Shown piece after piece: positions 8,114-17,559 of a stretch of DNA of 64,000 nucleotides. The notes under the pieces are model-generated. The model did no database searches and was not told the origin of the DNA. It saw only the letters and a list, made by a program, of their open reading frames with translations. Both the position numbers and the translations under genes were made by a program. Source of the stretch: JAAYJR01 sp964540755 (GTDB taxonomy: Bacteria; Bacteroidota; Bacteroidia; Bacteroidales; Prolixibacteraceae); contig CAZIOB010000122.1 of NCBI GenBank assembly GCA_964540755.1, forward strand, positions 1 to 64,000, read 5' to 3'. Every line of letters starts with the position of its first letter. Within the stretch, counting starts at the first letter, position 1.

Positions 8114-9400
8114 ATGAAAACATTGATAAATCCCGGGGAAAACAGCTGGCAACAAATTATTAAGCGTCCTGTAAATGATGTTTCGGACTTCTACAAAAAG
8201 GTAGAGAATATTCTGGCTGAAATCAGACAAAACGGAACCAGGGCTCTTAAAAAATACACCCTTCAGTTTGATGGTGTTTATATAGACAACTTTGAAGTAA
8301 CATCTGATGAGATACATGCGGCCCAAAAGCAGTTGGAACCTGACTTAAAAAAGGCCATTCATATAGCTGCAGAAAATATCGAAAAGTTTCATTCATCACA
8401 AAAAACAGAATTAAAAAAAATAGAAACAATGCCGGGTGTAACCTGTTGGCAAAAGGCTGTTCCCATTGAGAAAGCAGGTTTATATGTACCCGGGGGGACA
8501 GCCCCTTTGTTCTCCTCTGTACTTATGCTCGGAATACCTGCTAATGTTGCAGGGTGTAAAGAAACTGTACTGTGTACTCCTCCCGACAGGAATGGGAATA
8601 TTAATCCGGCTGTTTTATATGCAGCTGAAGTATCACGAATAAAAAAAATATTCAAAATAGGCGGAATCCAGGCCATTGCAGCTTTAGCTTACGGAATTTC
8701 ACCTATACCAAAAGTTGATAAGTTATTTGGCCCGGGGAACCAGTTTGTTACTGCCGCCAAACAACTAGTCAGCATGAACGACGTTGCAATCGACATGCCT
8801 GCAGGCCCTTCGGAGGTAATGATAGTAGCCGACAGCAGTGCAAAAGCTGAATATATTGCAGCAGACCTCCTGTCACAGGCTGAACACGGAGCCGACAGCC
8901 AGGTAGTATTATTAACAAATGACAGGGAATTGGTCGGGGAGGTAAAAAAACAACTAACAATTCAGATTGAAAATATCCCCAGAAAGAAACTGGCAGAAAA
9001 ATCACTAGACAATAGTATGATAATCATTATGGAAGACAGATCACAAATTATCCCGCTGATAAATGCCTATGCCCCGGAACATCTCATCATTTCAACAGTT
9101 GATAGCTATGAAATTGCTGAACAAGTGGTTAACAGCGGATCAGTTTTTTTGGGCAATTATACTCCCGAAAGCGCAGGTGACTATGCCTCGGGAACTAACC
9201 ATACCCTGCCTACCAATGGCTGGGCAAAATCATACAGCGGAGTGAACCTCGACAGCTTTATGAAAAAAATAACCTTTCAGAAAATATCAGAAAATGGATT
9301 AAAAACAATTGGCCCTGTTATTGAGACCATGGCTGCATCTGAGCAGCTTGAGGCGCATAAGAATGCTGTAACTATCAGGCTTAATGACATTAACAAATAA
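8114..9400 (+). CDS. hisD: histidinol dehydrogenase HisD
   Basis: Catalyses the last two steps of histidine synthesis, oxidising L-histidinol to L-histidine with NAD+ and zinc. I place the start at the ATG at 8114 (MKTLINPGENSW), giving 428 residues, the family size; a longer frame from 8021 would overlap hisG and adds 31 residues with no family likeness. Zinc and catalytic motifs are visible: the AEHGADSQ segment, NAYAPEHL with the catalytic Glu-His pair, and SAGDYASGTNHTLPT near the C-terminus. Second gene of the his operon. Confidence 0.96.
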   Translation: MKTLINPGENSWQQIIKRPVNDVSDFYKKVENILAEIRQNGTRALKKYTLQFDGVYIDNFEVTSDEIHAAQKQLEPDLKKAIHIAAENIEKFHSSQKTELKKIETMPGVTCWQKAVPIEKAGLYVPGGTAPLFSSVLMLGIPANVAGCKETVLCTPPDRNGNINPAVLYAAEVSRIKKIFKIGGIQAIAALAYGISPIPKVDKLFGPGNQFVTAAKQLVSMNDVAIDMPAGPSEVMIVADSSAKAEYIAADLLSQAEHGADSQVVLLTNDRELVGEVKKQLTIQIENIPRKKLAEKSLDNSMIIIMEDRSQIIPLINAYAPEHLIISTVDSYEIAEQVVNSGSVFLGNYTPESAGDYASGTNHTLPTNGWAKSYSGVNLDSFMKKITFQKISENGLKTIGPVIETMAASEQLEAHKNAVTIRLNDINK

Positions 9401-9429
9401 TACCTTTGAAAATAATAAATTTTAATCAC

Positions 9430-10461
9430 ATGAACCTGAATAGCTTATTAAGGAATAACATAAAGAACCTGCAGCCTTATTCTTCAGCACGTGATGAATA
9501 CTCAGGAGAAGCAATGGTGTTCCTGGACGCAAATGAAAGTCCTTTTAACCAGCCTTATAATCGTTATCCTGATCCCCTGCAGAAAAAACTAAAGGAAAGG
9601 ATCACATCCCTGAAAAACGTCGGTGAAGGACAAATCTTCCTGGGTAATGGAAGCGATGAGGCTATTGATCTGCTAATTAGGGCATTTTGCGAACCGGGAG
9701 AAGATAATATTGTGACTATTGATCCTACTTATGGTATGTACAGTGTCGCAGCCTCTATTAATAATGTGGGCGTTATTAAAGTATCCTTAAAGGAAAATTT
9801 TGAACTGAATACCAGTCTGCTGATAAAATCAACAAATGAAAGAACCAAACTTGCCTTCATCTGTTCACCAAATAATCCAACCGGTAATGCTTTTGAAAAG
9901 AATGACTTACTTGAATTTACCGGCGCCTTTCAGGGCATTGTTGTTATCGATGAGGCATACACAGACTTTGCTCCCGGAAAATCTCTCCTTCCCCTTCTTG
10001 ATAAATTCGATAACCTGGTAATCTTACAAACATTTTCCAAGGCATGGGGACTGGCCGGGATCCGTTTGGGAATGGCTTTTGCAGCACCGGAAATTATTTC
10101 AATTCTCAATAAAATAAAATACCCTTATAATCTTAACATTCTTACCCAGAAAAAAGGGCTTGAATTGATAAAAGACCGGGAACAGGTAAATGAATGGGTG
10201 AAAATAATTATAAAAGAACGGTCAAAAATGGCAAAACTGCTCAATGAGCTTCCCTTTGTTGAACGTGTTTATCCGTCTGATGCCAATTTTCTCCTGGTAA
10301 AGATGCATGATGCAAGGGGAATTTACCAGTATCTTACTGAACGGGGAATAATAGTACGTGACCGTTCAAAAATCAATCTGTGCGGAGAAAGTTTAAGGAT
10401 CACAATAGGTTCACCTGAAGAAAATGAGCAGTTGATTAAAGCATTAAATGATAACAGATAA
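9430..10461 (+). CDS. hisC: histidinol-phosphate aminotransferase HisC
   Basis: PLP-dependent class I/II aminotransferase that converts imidazole-acetol phosphate to histidinol phosphate. The Schiff-base lysine is K204 in TFSKAWGLAGIR; SPNNPTGN (cofactor contact) and the arginine-containing C-terminal LRITIGS are present. I take the ATG at 9430, giving 343 residues; a TTG at 9406 in frame would add eight. It follows hisD by 29 bases. The 188 bases between hisC and hisB hold no gene, terminator or promoter that I can support. Confidence 0.95.
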   Translation: MNLNSLLRNNIKNLQPYSSARDEYSGEAMVFLDANESPFNQPYNRYPDPLQKKLKERITSLKNVGEGQIFLGNGSDEAIDLLIRAFCEPGEDNIVTIDPTYGMYSVAASINNVGVIKVSLKENFELNTSLLIKSTNERTKLAFICSPNNPTGNAFEKNDLLEFTGAFQGIVVIDEAYTDFAPGKSLLPLLDKFDNLVILQTFSKAWGLAGIRLGMAFAAPEIISILNKIKYPYNLNILTQKKGLELIKDREQVNEWVKIIIKERSKMAKLLNELPFVERVYPSDANFLLVKMHDARGIYQYLTERGIIVRDRSKINLCGESLRITIGSPEENEQLIKALNDNR

Positions 10462-10650
10462 ATTTTTGTACTTGGATAAAAAAAAGTCAGATATTTCAGG
10501 CAAATGAATTACAGAACTTTATAAATTCGCGAAGCCGTGGAAATGATAAGGATAGCAATTGAAAAAAGTTTTTGTGAGATAGTAATACCAATGCAACGGC
10601 GATTGTTAAATTTTAACCAGCTTTAAAAACTGATAATTAAAAATTTTAAA

Positions 10651-11772
10651 ATGGTGAAAATATTGTTTATAGACAGAGACGGAACATTGATCCATGAACC
10701 TGAGGATGAACAAATAGACTCCCTCGAGAAACTGGAATTCATTCCAGGCGTCTTTCATAATCTTTATATGATCAAAAAAAATCTGAGTTACAAACTTGTT
10801 ATGGTCAGTAATCAGGACGGATTAGGGACCGGATTGTTTCCTGAAGAAAACTTTTGGCTGGCACACAATAAAATGCTTAAAGCGTTTTCAAACGAGGGGA
10901 TTATTTTCGATGATATTCTTATAGACAGGAGCCTTCCGGCCGACAATGCCCCAACGCGGAAACCGCGCACCGGCATGCTGGAAAAATATTTAAAAGGTGA
11001 TTATGATCTGGCCGGGAGCTTTGTTATAGGCGACAGACTGACAGATATAGAGCTGGCAAAAAATCTTGGTGCCAAAGGCATTTTACTGAATAACGGAGAC
11101 TTGTCAGGGGAACTTGAAAAAAAAGGGTTGGCAGATAACTGTGTTCTCATATCCAATGACTGGAATGATATATATAATTGTGTTGCCGCTCCGGAGAGAA
11201 AGGTAAAGATCAGGCGAACTACAAAAGAAACTGATGTGCAGGTGGAACTCAATCTTGACGGATCGGGTGTCAGTAATATTACAACAGGCCTTAACTTTTT
11301 CGATCACATGCTGGAACAAATATCCCGCCACTCAGGCCTTGATATAAATATAACGGTAAAAGGAGACCTGAAAGTGGATGAGCACCATACTGTTGAAGAT
11401 ACCGCCCTTACCCTGGGCGAGGCATTCAAAACAGCTATAGATGACAAAAAAGGTATGAACAGGTATGGATTCTGCCTGCCGATGGATGATTCGCTGGCAC
11501 AGGTAGCTATCGACTTTGGAGGACGTCCGGGACTGGTATGGAAAACAGAGTTCCGCCGCGAAAAAGTGGGAGATGTTCCAACTGAAATGTTTAAACACTT
11601 TTTCAAATCATTTTCTGATGCAGCTCTTTGTAATTGTTATATAATTGCAGAAGGCGAAAATGAACACCATAAAATCGAAGCTGTTTTTAAAGCATTTGCC
11701 AAATCCCTGGGCATGGCAGTAAAAAGGGATCCGGGCAATTTTCAGCTTCCTTCCACAAAAGGAATATTATAA
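10651..11772 (+). CDS. hisB: bifunctional histidinol-phosphatase / imidazoleglycerol-phosphate dehydratase HisB
   Basis: A natural fusion of 373 residues. The N-terminal HAD-type phosphatase (about 1-170) has the nucleophile pair D8/D10 in IDRDGTLI and removes phosphate from histidinol phosphate. The C-terminal dehydratase (about 183-373) has the two manganese-binding segments HHTVED and EHHKIEA and makes imidazole-acetol phosphate. The fused form occurs in enterobacteria and Bacteroidota. One protein thus covers two non-adjacent steps. It keeps the his operon order G-D-C-B. Confidence 0.96.
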   Translation: MVKILFIDRDGTLIHEPEDEQIDSLEKLEFIPGVFHNLYMIKKNLSYKLVMVSNQDGLGTGLFPEENFWLAHNKMLKAFSNEGIIFDDILIDRSLPADNAPTRKPRTGMLEKYLKGDYDLAGSFVIGDRLTDIELAKNLGAKGILLNNGDLSGELEKKGLADNCVLISNDWNDIYNCVAAPERKVKIRRTTKETDVQVELNLDGSGVSNITTGLNFFDHMLEQISRHSGLDINITVKGDLKVDEHHTVEDTALTLGEAFKTAIDDKKGMNRYGFCLPMDDSLAQVAIDFGGRPGLVWKTEFRREKVGDVPTEMFKHFFKSFSDAALCNCYIIAEGENEHHKIEAVFKAFAKSLGMAVKRDPGNFQLPSTKGIL

Positions 11773-11812
11773 TAACGGATCAAGAATGATTAATTATTTA
11801 ATTTTTTAACGT

Positions 11813-12697
11813 ATGAAAACCATCAAACCTTTGCGGGAAAAGAAGAATACGGCCATCCTGCTGATCCATTGTCCTGACAAACAAGGAATACTGGCAACAG
11901 TGACGGAGTTTCTTAACAAGAACCAGGGAAATATTATTTACCTTGATCAACATGTTGACCGGGAAGAACATATTTTTTATATGAGGGTGGAGTGGGAACT
12001 TGAATATTTTTCTATTCCCCAGGATAAGATAGGTGAATACTTCAATACATTGATAGCTAATCCGCTGGATATGACATGGAAATTATATTTTTCATCCCAT
12101 GTACCCAATATGGCATTATTTGTATCAAGAATGCCTCACTGCCTTTTTGATATTCTGGCACGTTATACAGCTGGCGAATGGGATGTTAAAATCCCTGTGA
12201 TAATAAGTAATCACGAAAAGCTGAAACCTGTTGCTGCCCGTTTCGACATAGAGTTTCACCATTTCCCCATAACCAGTGAAAATAAAAAGGAGCAGGAGCA
12301 AAGAGAACTGGAATTACTTAAAGAAAAAAATATTGATTTCATTGTGTTAGCCCGTTATATGCAAATTCTTTCTGAAGATTTTATAAATGAGTATCCAAAC
12401 AAAATAATAAATATCCATCACTCTTTCCTGCCCGCCTTCGCAGGGGCCAAGCCATACCATGCGGCTCATGACCGCGGGGTAAAAATTATCGGAGCTACAA
12501 GTCACTATGTTACAAGCGAGCTCGATGCAGGACCTATTATTGAGCAGGGAGTGACGAGATGCAGTCATGTTGACACAGTGCAGAACCTGATACGGAAAGG
12601 ACGCGACCTGGAAAAAATCATTCTTTCCCAGGCAGTATATAAACACCTGCAAAGAAAAATCCTCGCTTATAAAAACAGGACTGTTGTATTCAACTAG
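11813..12697 (+). CDS. purU: formyltetrahydrofolate deformylase PurU
   Basis: Hydrolyses 10-formyl-tetrahydrofolate to formate and tetrahydrofolate, balancing one-carbon pools. The 294 residues show an N-terminal ACT domain (about 14-90, LLIHCPDKQGILATVTEF) and a C-terminal formyltransferase-like domain with the conserved HHSFLPAF and the ELDAGPIIEQ segment carrying the catalytic Asp. It sits 40 bases after hisB and 20 before hisH in the same direction, so it is probably co-transcribed with the his genes. Histidine synthesis releases AICAR, which then consumes formyl-folate in purine synthesis, so the link makes metabolic sense, though that is inference. Confidence 0.93.
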   Translation: MKTIKPLREKKNTAILLIHCPDKQGILATVTEFLNKNQGNIIYLDQHVDREEHIFYMRVEWELEYFSIPQDKIGEYFNTLIANPLDMTWKLYFSSHVPNMALFVSRMPHCLFDILARYTAGEWDVKIPVIISNHEKLKPVAARFDIEFHHFPITSENKKEQEQRELELLKEKNIDFIVLARYMQILSEDFINEYPNKIINIHHSFLPAFAGAKPYHAAHDRGVKIIGATSHYVTSELDAGPIIEQGVTRCSHVDTVQNLIRKGRDLEKIILSQAVYKHLQRKILAYKNRTVVFN

Positions 12698-12717
12698 TAA
12701 ACGATGACCGGCTAATA

Positions 12718-13317
12718 ATGAATATTGTAATAATAAAATATAATGCAGGAAATATAATATCGGTTAAGAATGCGCTTTACCGTCTTGGCATTAATGCAGA
12801 AATAACTTCTGACCCTGAAAAAATAAAAAAAGCTGATAAAGTTATCTTCCCCGGTGTAGGGGAAGCGGCTACAACAATGAAATATCTCCGCTTGCACAAA
12901 ATGGACGAATTGATAATATATCTGAAACAACCTGTGCTTGGAATTTGTCTCGGACTTCAGCTTTTGTGCTCATATTCTGAAGAAGGAAACACAAAATGCC
13001 TCGGAATCTTTAATGAAGAAGTTAAAAAATTTTCACCCGGTGCCGGCAAAGAATTCATCACAAAAGTACCACATATGGGTTGGAACTCTATTTATAATTT
13101 AAGAAGTTCCCTGTTCTCCGCCAATATGGAGAAAAAATATGTATATTTCGTGCATTCCTACTATGCAGGAGTTGGTGAACACACAGCTGCTGAATGTAAT
13201 TACATAATCCCTTTCAGTGCCGCATTACAAAAAGATAATTTTTATGCTGTGCAGTTTCACCCTGAGAAAAGCGGAACTGTTGGTTCTGATATCCTTGCTA
13301 ACTTTTTAAAACTCTAA
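12718..13317 (+). CDS. hisH: imidazole glycerol phosphate synthase glutaminase subunit HisH
   Basis: Class I glutamine amidotransferase that supplies ammonia to HisF for the ring-forming step. The 199 residues include the nucleophile C77 in LGICLGLQLL and the His181/Glu183 pair in QFHPEKS. Its obligate partner HisF is not next to it, nor are hisA and hisI; argB follows instead after 10 bases. The enzyme can work only with HisF, so those genes must lie elsewhere in the genome. Confidence 0.94.
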   Translation: MNIVIIKYNAGNIISVKNALYRLGINAEITSDPEKIKKADKVIFPGVGEAATTMKYLRLHKMDELIIYLKQPVLGICLGLQLLCSYSEEGNTKCLGIFNEEVKKFSPGAGKEFITKVPHMGWNSIYNLRSSLFSANMEKKYVYFVHSYYAGVGEHTAAECNYIIPFSAALQKDNFYAVQFHPEKSGTVGSDILANFLKL

Positions 13318-13327
13318 CAGTAATAAA

Positions 13328-14095
13328 ATGGACAAATTAACAATTATAAAAGCTGGCGGCCAAATAGTCGAAGATCCCGGCTCATTAAATTTCCTGATGG
13401 ACCAGTTCATAAAAATCTCCGGTCAAAAAATATTAATACACGGAGGAGGCCGCACAGCAACCACTCTGGCAGAAAAGCTGGGCATAGAATCCCGTTTAGT
13501 GAATGGAAGGAGGGTTACCGGAAAAGAGATGCTGGATGTCGTAACTATGGTTTATGGCGGACTGATTAACAAAAAAATTGTAGCAGGCTTGCAGGCTCGC
13601 GACTGCAATGCATTAGGACTAACAGGTGCTGATCTGAATTTCATAAGCGCCAGAAAACGTCCGGCACAGGAAATTGATTATGGTTATGTGGGCGATGTGG
13701 AAGCTGTTAACACCCGTGAGCTGAAAATTCTTTTGAATGAGAATGTAGTGCCTGTCGTTGCTCCACTTACTCATGACGGCAAGGGTAATATTCTGAATAC
13801 TAATGCCGACACTATAGCCTGCGAAATAGCTATTGAGCTGGCCGGATATTTTCAGGTCTTTCTCTTCTATTGTTTTGAAAAGAAAGGTGTACTGACGGAT
13901 CCTGATGATGAAAATAGTATTATCCGGGAAATTGATAAAATAACATTCCAAAGATACGTAAGTGAAGAGATCATAACTACAGGGATGATACCCAAGCTTG
14001 AGAATGGGTTTCGTGCTAAAAGTAACGGCGTCAGGGAAGTTCTTATAACCAATACAGAAGAAATGACCAACGGAAGGGGTACAAGATTAATATAA
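13328..14095 (+). CDS. argB: acetylglutamate (or succinylglutamate) kinase ArgB
   Basis: Amino-acid kinase family enzyme of arginine synthesis, phosphorylating the side-chain carboxylate of an N-acylated glutamate. The 255 residues show the N-terminal KAGG, the LIHGGG glycine-rich motif, GLTGADLN, the NTNADTIACEIA nucleotide-binding segment and the C-terminal TTGMIPKLEN. In some Bacteroidales this enzyme and the following transcarbamylase use N-succinyl rather than N-acetyl intermediates, so the substrate is left open. It is the last gene of the his-purU-hisH transcript and meets dnaJ tail to tail with 31 bases and no strong terminator. Confidence 0.93.
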   Translation: MDKLTIIKAGGQIVEDPGSLNFLMDQFIKISGQKILIHGGGRTATTLAEKLGIESRLVNGRRVTGKEMLDVVTMVYGGLINKKIVAGLQARDCNALGLTGADLNFISARKRPAQEIDYGYVGDVEAVNTRELKILLNENVVPVVAPLTHDGKGNILNTNADTIACEIAIELAGYFQVFLFYCFEKKGVLTDPDDENSIIREIDKITFQRYVSEEIITTGMIPKLENGFRAKSNGVREVLITNTEEMTNGRGTRLI

Positions 14096-14126
14096 TATCG
14101 GAGCCTTCATATTATTGCCCGGAAAC

Positions 14127-15284
14127 TCAGAATATATTCTTCACTTTCTCAAAAAATGATTTATCTTCTGAGGAGGGGCCTCCCTGGAAAGAAGGAGAAT
14201 TCAGTAATTTTTCAATATACCTCTGCTCTTCGAAATTCAGCTTTTTGGGTATCCACACGTGGACCCTTACAAGAAGGTCTCCTTTCCCGTAGCCATTTAC
14301 ATCAGGCAATCCTTTCCCGCGCAAACGCAATATTTTTCCTGGTTGGGTACCCGGTTCAATCTTAACTTTAACTTTGCTTTCCACTGTTGGTATTTCGGCT
14401 GTTGTTCCAAGGGTTATTTCCGGAAATGATAAAAACAGATTATAGATCAGATTATTTCCGTCGCGTATCAGATCAGGATGTTCTTCTTCAGTTATTACAA
14501 CAAGCAGGTCACCGCTTATACCACCGCGTCTTGCTGCATTACCCTTTCCTGACACGTTCATCTGCATTCCCTCGCCCACGCCGGCGGGAATTTTGACTTT
14601 TATTATCTCCTCGTCACGAACCACCCCCTCTCCTGCACATGCCGGACACTTATCGGTAATTACTCTTCCCTCTCCATTACAGGTAGGACATGTTGAGGTA
14701 GTCTGCATTTGTCCCAAAAGAGTGTTGGTAACCCTTGTCACACGACCTGAGCCACGGCAGGTTGGACAAGTAGAATAAGAAGTGCCGTCTTTGGCGCCCG
14801 TACCCCCACACTTATTACACTTTATGTATTTCTTTACTTTTAACTTCTTTTCAACACCATTTGCGATTTCCTTCAAATTCAGTTTAACTTTTACTCTGAG
14901 ATCCGATCCCCTGGCTACGCGACGTCCTCCTCCCGAAGATCGTGTACTGCCAAATCCGCCAAATCCGCCAAAATGACCGCCAAAAATATCACCGAAAGCA
15001 GAAAAAATATCCTCTATATCTGAAAATCCACTGAAACCGCCGGCTCCACCGGCAGCGCCTCCTATTCCGGCATGGCCAAACTGGTCGTATCTCTGTTTTT
15101 TCCCGGGATCACGAAGTACCTCGTACGCCTCTGCAGCCTCTTTGAATTTCTCTTCAGCTTCCTTATCACCGGGATTTTTATCAGGATGATACTGAAGCGC
15201 CTTTTTCCGGTATGCTTTCTTGATTTCCTCGGCCGAGGCCTCCCTGCTCACTCCTAAAACTTCGTAATAATCTCTTTTTGCCAT
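14127..15284 (-). CDS. dnaJ: chaperone DnaJ
   Basis: Hsp40 co-chaperone that delivers substrates to DnaK and triggers its ATPase. Start is the ATG at 15284 (MAKRDYYEVLGV); an in-frame TTG two codons earlier is unlikely. The 385 residues hold the J domain with the HPD triad (QYHPDKNPG), a Gly/Phe-rich linker (about 75-120), four CxxCxGxG zinc-binding repeats (CNKCGGTG, CPTCRGSG, CPTCNGEG, CPACAGEG) and the C-terminal substrate-binding domain. It follows grpE by 14 bases in one operon. dnaK is not in the window. Confidence 0.97.
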   Translation of the reverse strand: MAKRDYYEVLGVSREASAEEIKKAYRKKALQYHPDKNPGDKEAEEKFKEAAEAYEVLRDPGKKQRYDQFGHAGIGGAAGGAGGFSGFSDIEDIFSAFGDIFGGHFGGFGGFGSTRSSGGGRRVARGSDLRVKVKLNLKEIANGVEKKLKVKKYIKCNKCGGTGAKDGTSYSTCPTCRGSGRVTRVTNTLLGQMQTTSTCPTCNGEGRVITDKCPACAGEGVVRDEEIIKVKIPAGVGEGMQMNVSGKGNAARRGGISGDLLVVITEEEHPDLIRDGNNLIYNLFLSFPEITLGTTAEIPTVESKVKVKIEPGTQPGKILRLRGKGLPDVNGYGKGDLLVRVHVWIPKKLNFEEQRYIEKLLNSPSFQGGPSSEDKSFFEKVKNIF

Positions 15285-15298
15285 TGTCAACTAATGAT

Positions 15299-15973
15299 TT
15301 ATTCTCCTACAACAACTTTGGCAAAGCGAATCACTTTGTCGCTAAGAATATAGCCTTTCTGGATAACTTCTACAACTTTGCCCTTAAGTTTTTTGTCGTC
15401 CACAGGTATCTTTGTCAATGCTTCATGATGATCTACATCAAAATCTTTATGCAAAGCTTCAATTTCTTTTACATTGTTCTGTTTTAAAAAATCTTTGAAT
15501 TTACTGTATATGAGCAAGGTGCCCTGCTTGGCAGATTCATCATCTGAAATTTCTTCCATTGAATCGATAGCCCTCTCGAAATCATCTATAATTGGCAATA
15601 TTCCTGTCAACACAGATTCTCCGCAGGATTTGATTAAATCTGCTTTTTCACGCAGGGTACGACGGCGGAAATTATCATACTCAGCCTGTAAACGCAAATG
15701 CCTGTCTGATAATTCATCAAGCCTCGATTCCAATTCTATAATCCTTTCTTCTTTTTCATCCTTTACAGATTCTTCTGTTTCCTCTTCAACATTTTCTTCT
15801 TCTTCAACATCCTTAACATCTGTGTCATACTCTGCATCAGCGCCTTCTCCGGATTTTCGGGAAGGATTTTTTCCTTTAAAAACTTCTTTATTTTCTTCCT
15901 CTAAAGTATTATTCTTTTTTTCTTTCACCTCTTTTTTTTCTTCTATATTACTATTCTTTCTTTCTTTTGCCAT
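15299..15973 (-). CDS. grpE: nucleotide exchange factor GrpE
   Basis: GrpE releases ADP from DnaK. The 224 residues begin with an unusually long, highly charged Lys/Glu-rich region (about 1-75, low complexity), followed by the long dimerisation helix and the C-terminal GrpE head (KVVEVIQKGYILSDKVIRFA). It forms an operon with dnaJ. The 265 bases upstream, up to the murA stop codon, contain no gene and no promoter I can defend, although heat-shock control would be expected. Confidence 0.95.
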   Translation of the reverse strand: MAKERKNSNIEEKKEVKEKKNNTLEEENKEVFKGKNPSRKSGEGADAEYDTDVKDVEEEENVEEETEESVKDEKEERIIELESRLDELSDRHLRLQAEYDNFRRRTLREKADLIKSCGESVLTGILPIIDDFERAIDSMEEISDDESAKQGTLLIYSKFKDFLKQNNVKEIEALHKDFDVDHHEALTKIPVDDKKLKGKVVEVIQKGYILSDKVIRFAKVVVGE

Positions 15974-16238
15974 AACAACAGAATTTATATGATTCTATGC
16001 TTTACAAATAATTTGCCATGATGATATAAAAGACAATTTGACACCCTTATAAAATCCTTGATGATCTTTCTGGATGATTTTTTGGGGAGTCTTTTGTTCT
16101 TTTAAGAATTACACTGAAAACAGCAGGTCCCCTGCCATTACTAAAATCCGTATTCTTATATTTCTTAAAACCATTCACAGCAGTGGAATTTTCTATCCGG
16201 CAGGGCTTAAATAACAGATCTTCTCATTATGCATAAAA

Positions 16239-17543
16239 TTATTCACGGCTTATTCTTGCTCCTATACTGTTTAATCTATTCTCGATATTTTCATAACCAC
16301 GGTCAATTTGCTCTATATTGTCAATAATACTAACTCCCTTTGCCGACATTGCGGCAATCAGCAACGCAATGCCTGCTCTTATATCAGGAGAGGTCATTTT
16401 AGTTGCTCTTAGACAATGTTCCCTGTTCAGTCCTATAACCGTCGCCCTGTGCGGGTCACATAAAATGATCTGAGCTCCCATATCTATTAACTTATCAACA
16501 AAAAACAAACGGCTCTCAAACATCTTCTGATGGATGAGAACACTTCCTTTTGCCTGGGTGGCCACAACAAGAAAAACACTCAGCAGATCGGGTGTAAGGC
16601 CGGGCCAGGGGGCATCAGAGATCGTCATGATAGATCCGTCAATATATGTTTCAATCTCATAATGGCCGGTGTTCCTTACAATCAAATCATCACTCTTTTG
16701 CTCAACATTTATACCAAGCCGCCGGAAGGAAGCAGGTATAATTCCCAGATATTCAGATCTGACATTTTTGATCGTAATATCAGAGGCTGTCATGGCTGCC
16801 AGTCCGATGAAGCTGCCCACCTCTATCATGTCAGGAAGAATATTATGGACACACCCTTTAAGGGAGTCTATGCCGGTAATTGTAAGCAAATTTGAACCTA
16901 TGCCTGAAATCACGGCTCCCATGCTCACAAGCATTTTGCAGAGCTGCTGAATATAAGGCTCACATGCGGCATTATAGATAGTCGTAGTTCCATTGGCAAG
17001 GACAGCAGCCATCAGGATATTGGCAGTACCTGTTACTGATGCTTCTTCGAGCAACATATTTGCCCCTGTCAGCCTTGAAGCTGAAACCGAATAATATTTA
17101 TTCTGAACATCGAATTTAAATGAAGCTCCTAATTTTTCCAGTCCCGTGAAATGTGTATCTATTCTCCTTCTTCCAATTTTATCACCCCCGGGATGAGGTA
17201 TAAATGCAATCCCGAAACGTGCAAGCAATGGTCCTGTAATCATTACAGATCCTCTCAAACCGGTTGCCTGAACAGCAAAATCCCGGGTTTTGAGATAATC
17301 AATGTTAATATTTGAAGCATTTAATAAATAACTCCCTTTCTGCAGGCGCTTAACCTTAACTCCCAGTCCTTTCAGGATTTCAATCAACATTATTACATCC
17401 CTTATCTCAGGAATGTTGTTAATAGTGATATCCGAAGAAGTTAAAAGAGTTGCACACAACACTTCAAGAGCTTCGTTTTTTGCCCCCTGGGGCTCTATAC
17501 TGCCCTGCAGCTGATGACCTCCTTCAATACTAAATGATGCCAT
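16239..17543 (-). CDS. murA: UDP-N-acetylglucosamine 1-carboxyvinyltransferase MurA, Asp variant
   Basis: First committed step of peptidoglycan synthesis: transfer of enolpyruvate from PEP to UDP-GlcNAc. The 434-residue protein has the usual two-lobed EPSP-synthase-like fold and the N-terminal PQGAKNEAL substrate loop. In the mobile active-site loop the residue aligned with E. coli Cys115 is Asp121 (PHPGGDKIGRRRIDTH; codon GAT, bases 17181-17183). Asp at this place is known in MurA of Chlamydia, Borrelia and mycobacteria, where it keeps activity but removes the target of fosfomycin. It is 16 bases downstream of the DUF4290 gene. Confidence 0.96.
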   Translation of the reverse strand: MASFSIEGGHQLQGSIEPQGAKNEALEVLCATLLTSSDITINNIPEIRDVIMLIEILKGLGVKVKRLQKGSYLLNASNINIDYLKTRDFAVQATGLRGSVMITGPLLARFGIAFIPHPGGDKIGRRRIDTHFTGLEKLGASFKFDVQNKYYSVSASRLTGANMLLEEASVTGTANILMAAVLANGTTTIYNAACEPYIQQLCKMLVSMGAVISGIGSNLLTITGIDSLKGCVHNILPDMIEVGSFIGLAAMTASDITIKNVRSEYLGIIPASFRRLGINVEQKSDDLIVRNTGHYEIETYIDGSIMTISDAPWPGLTPDLLSVFLVVATQAKGSVLIHQKMFESRLFFVDKLIDMGAQIILCDPHRATVIGLNREHCLRATKMTSPDIRAGIALLIAAMSAKGVSIIDNIEQIDRGYENIENRLNSIGARISRE

Positions 17544-17559
17544 TTAAGGATGAAATAGA

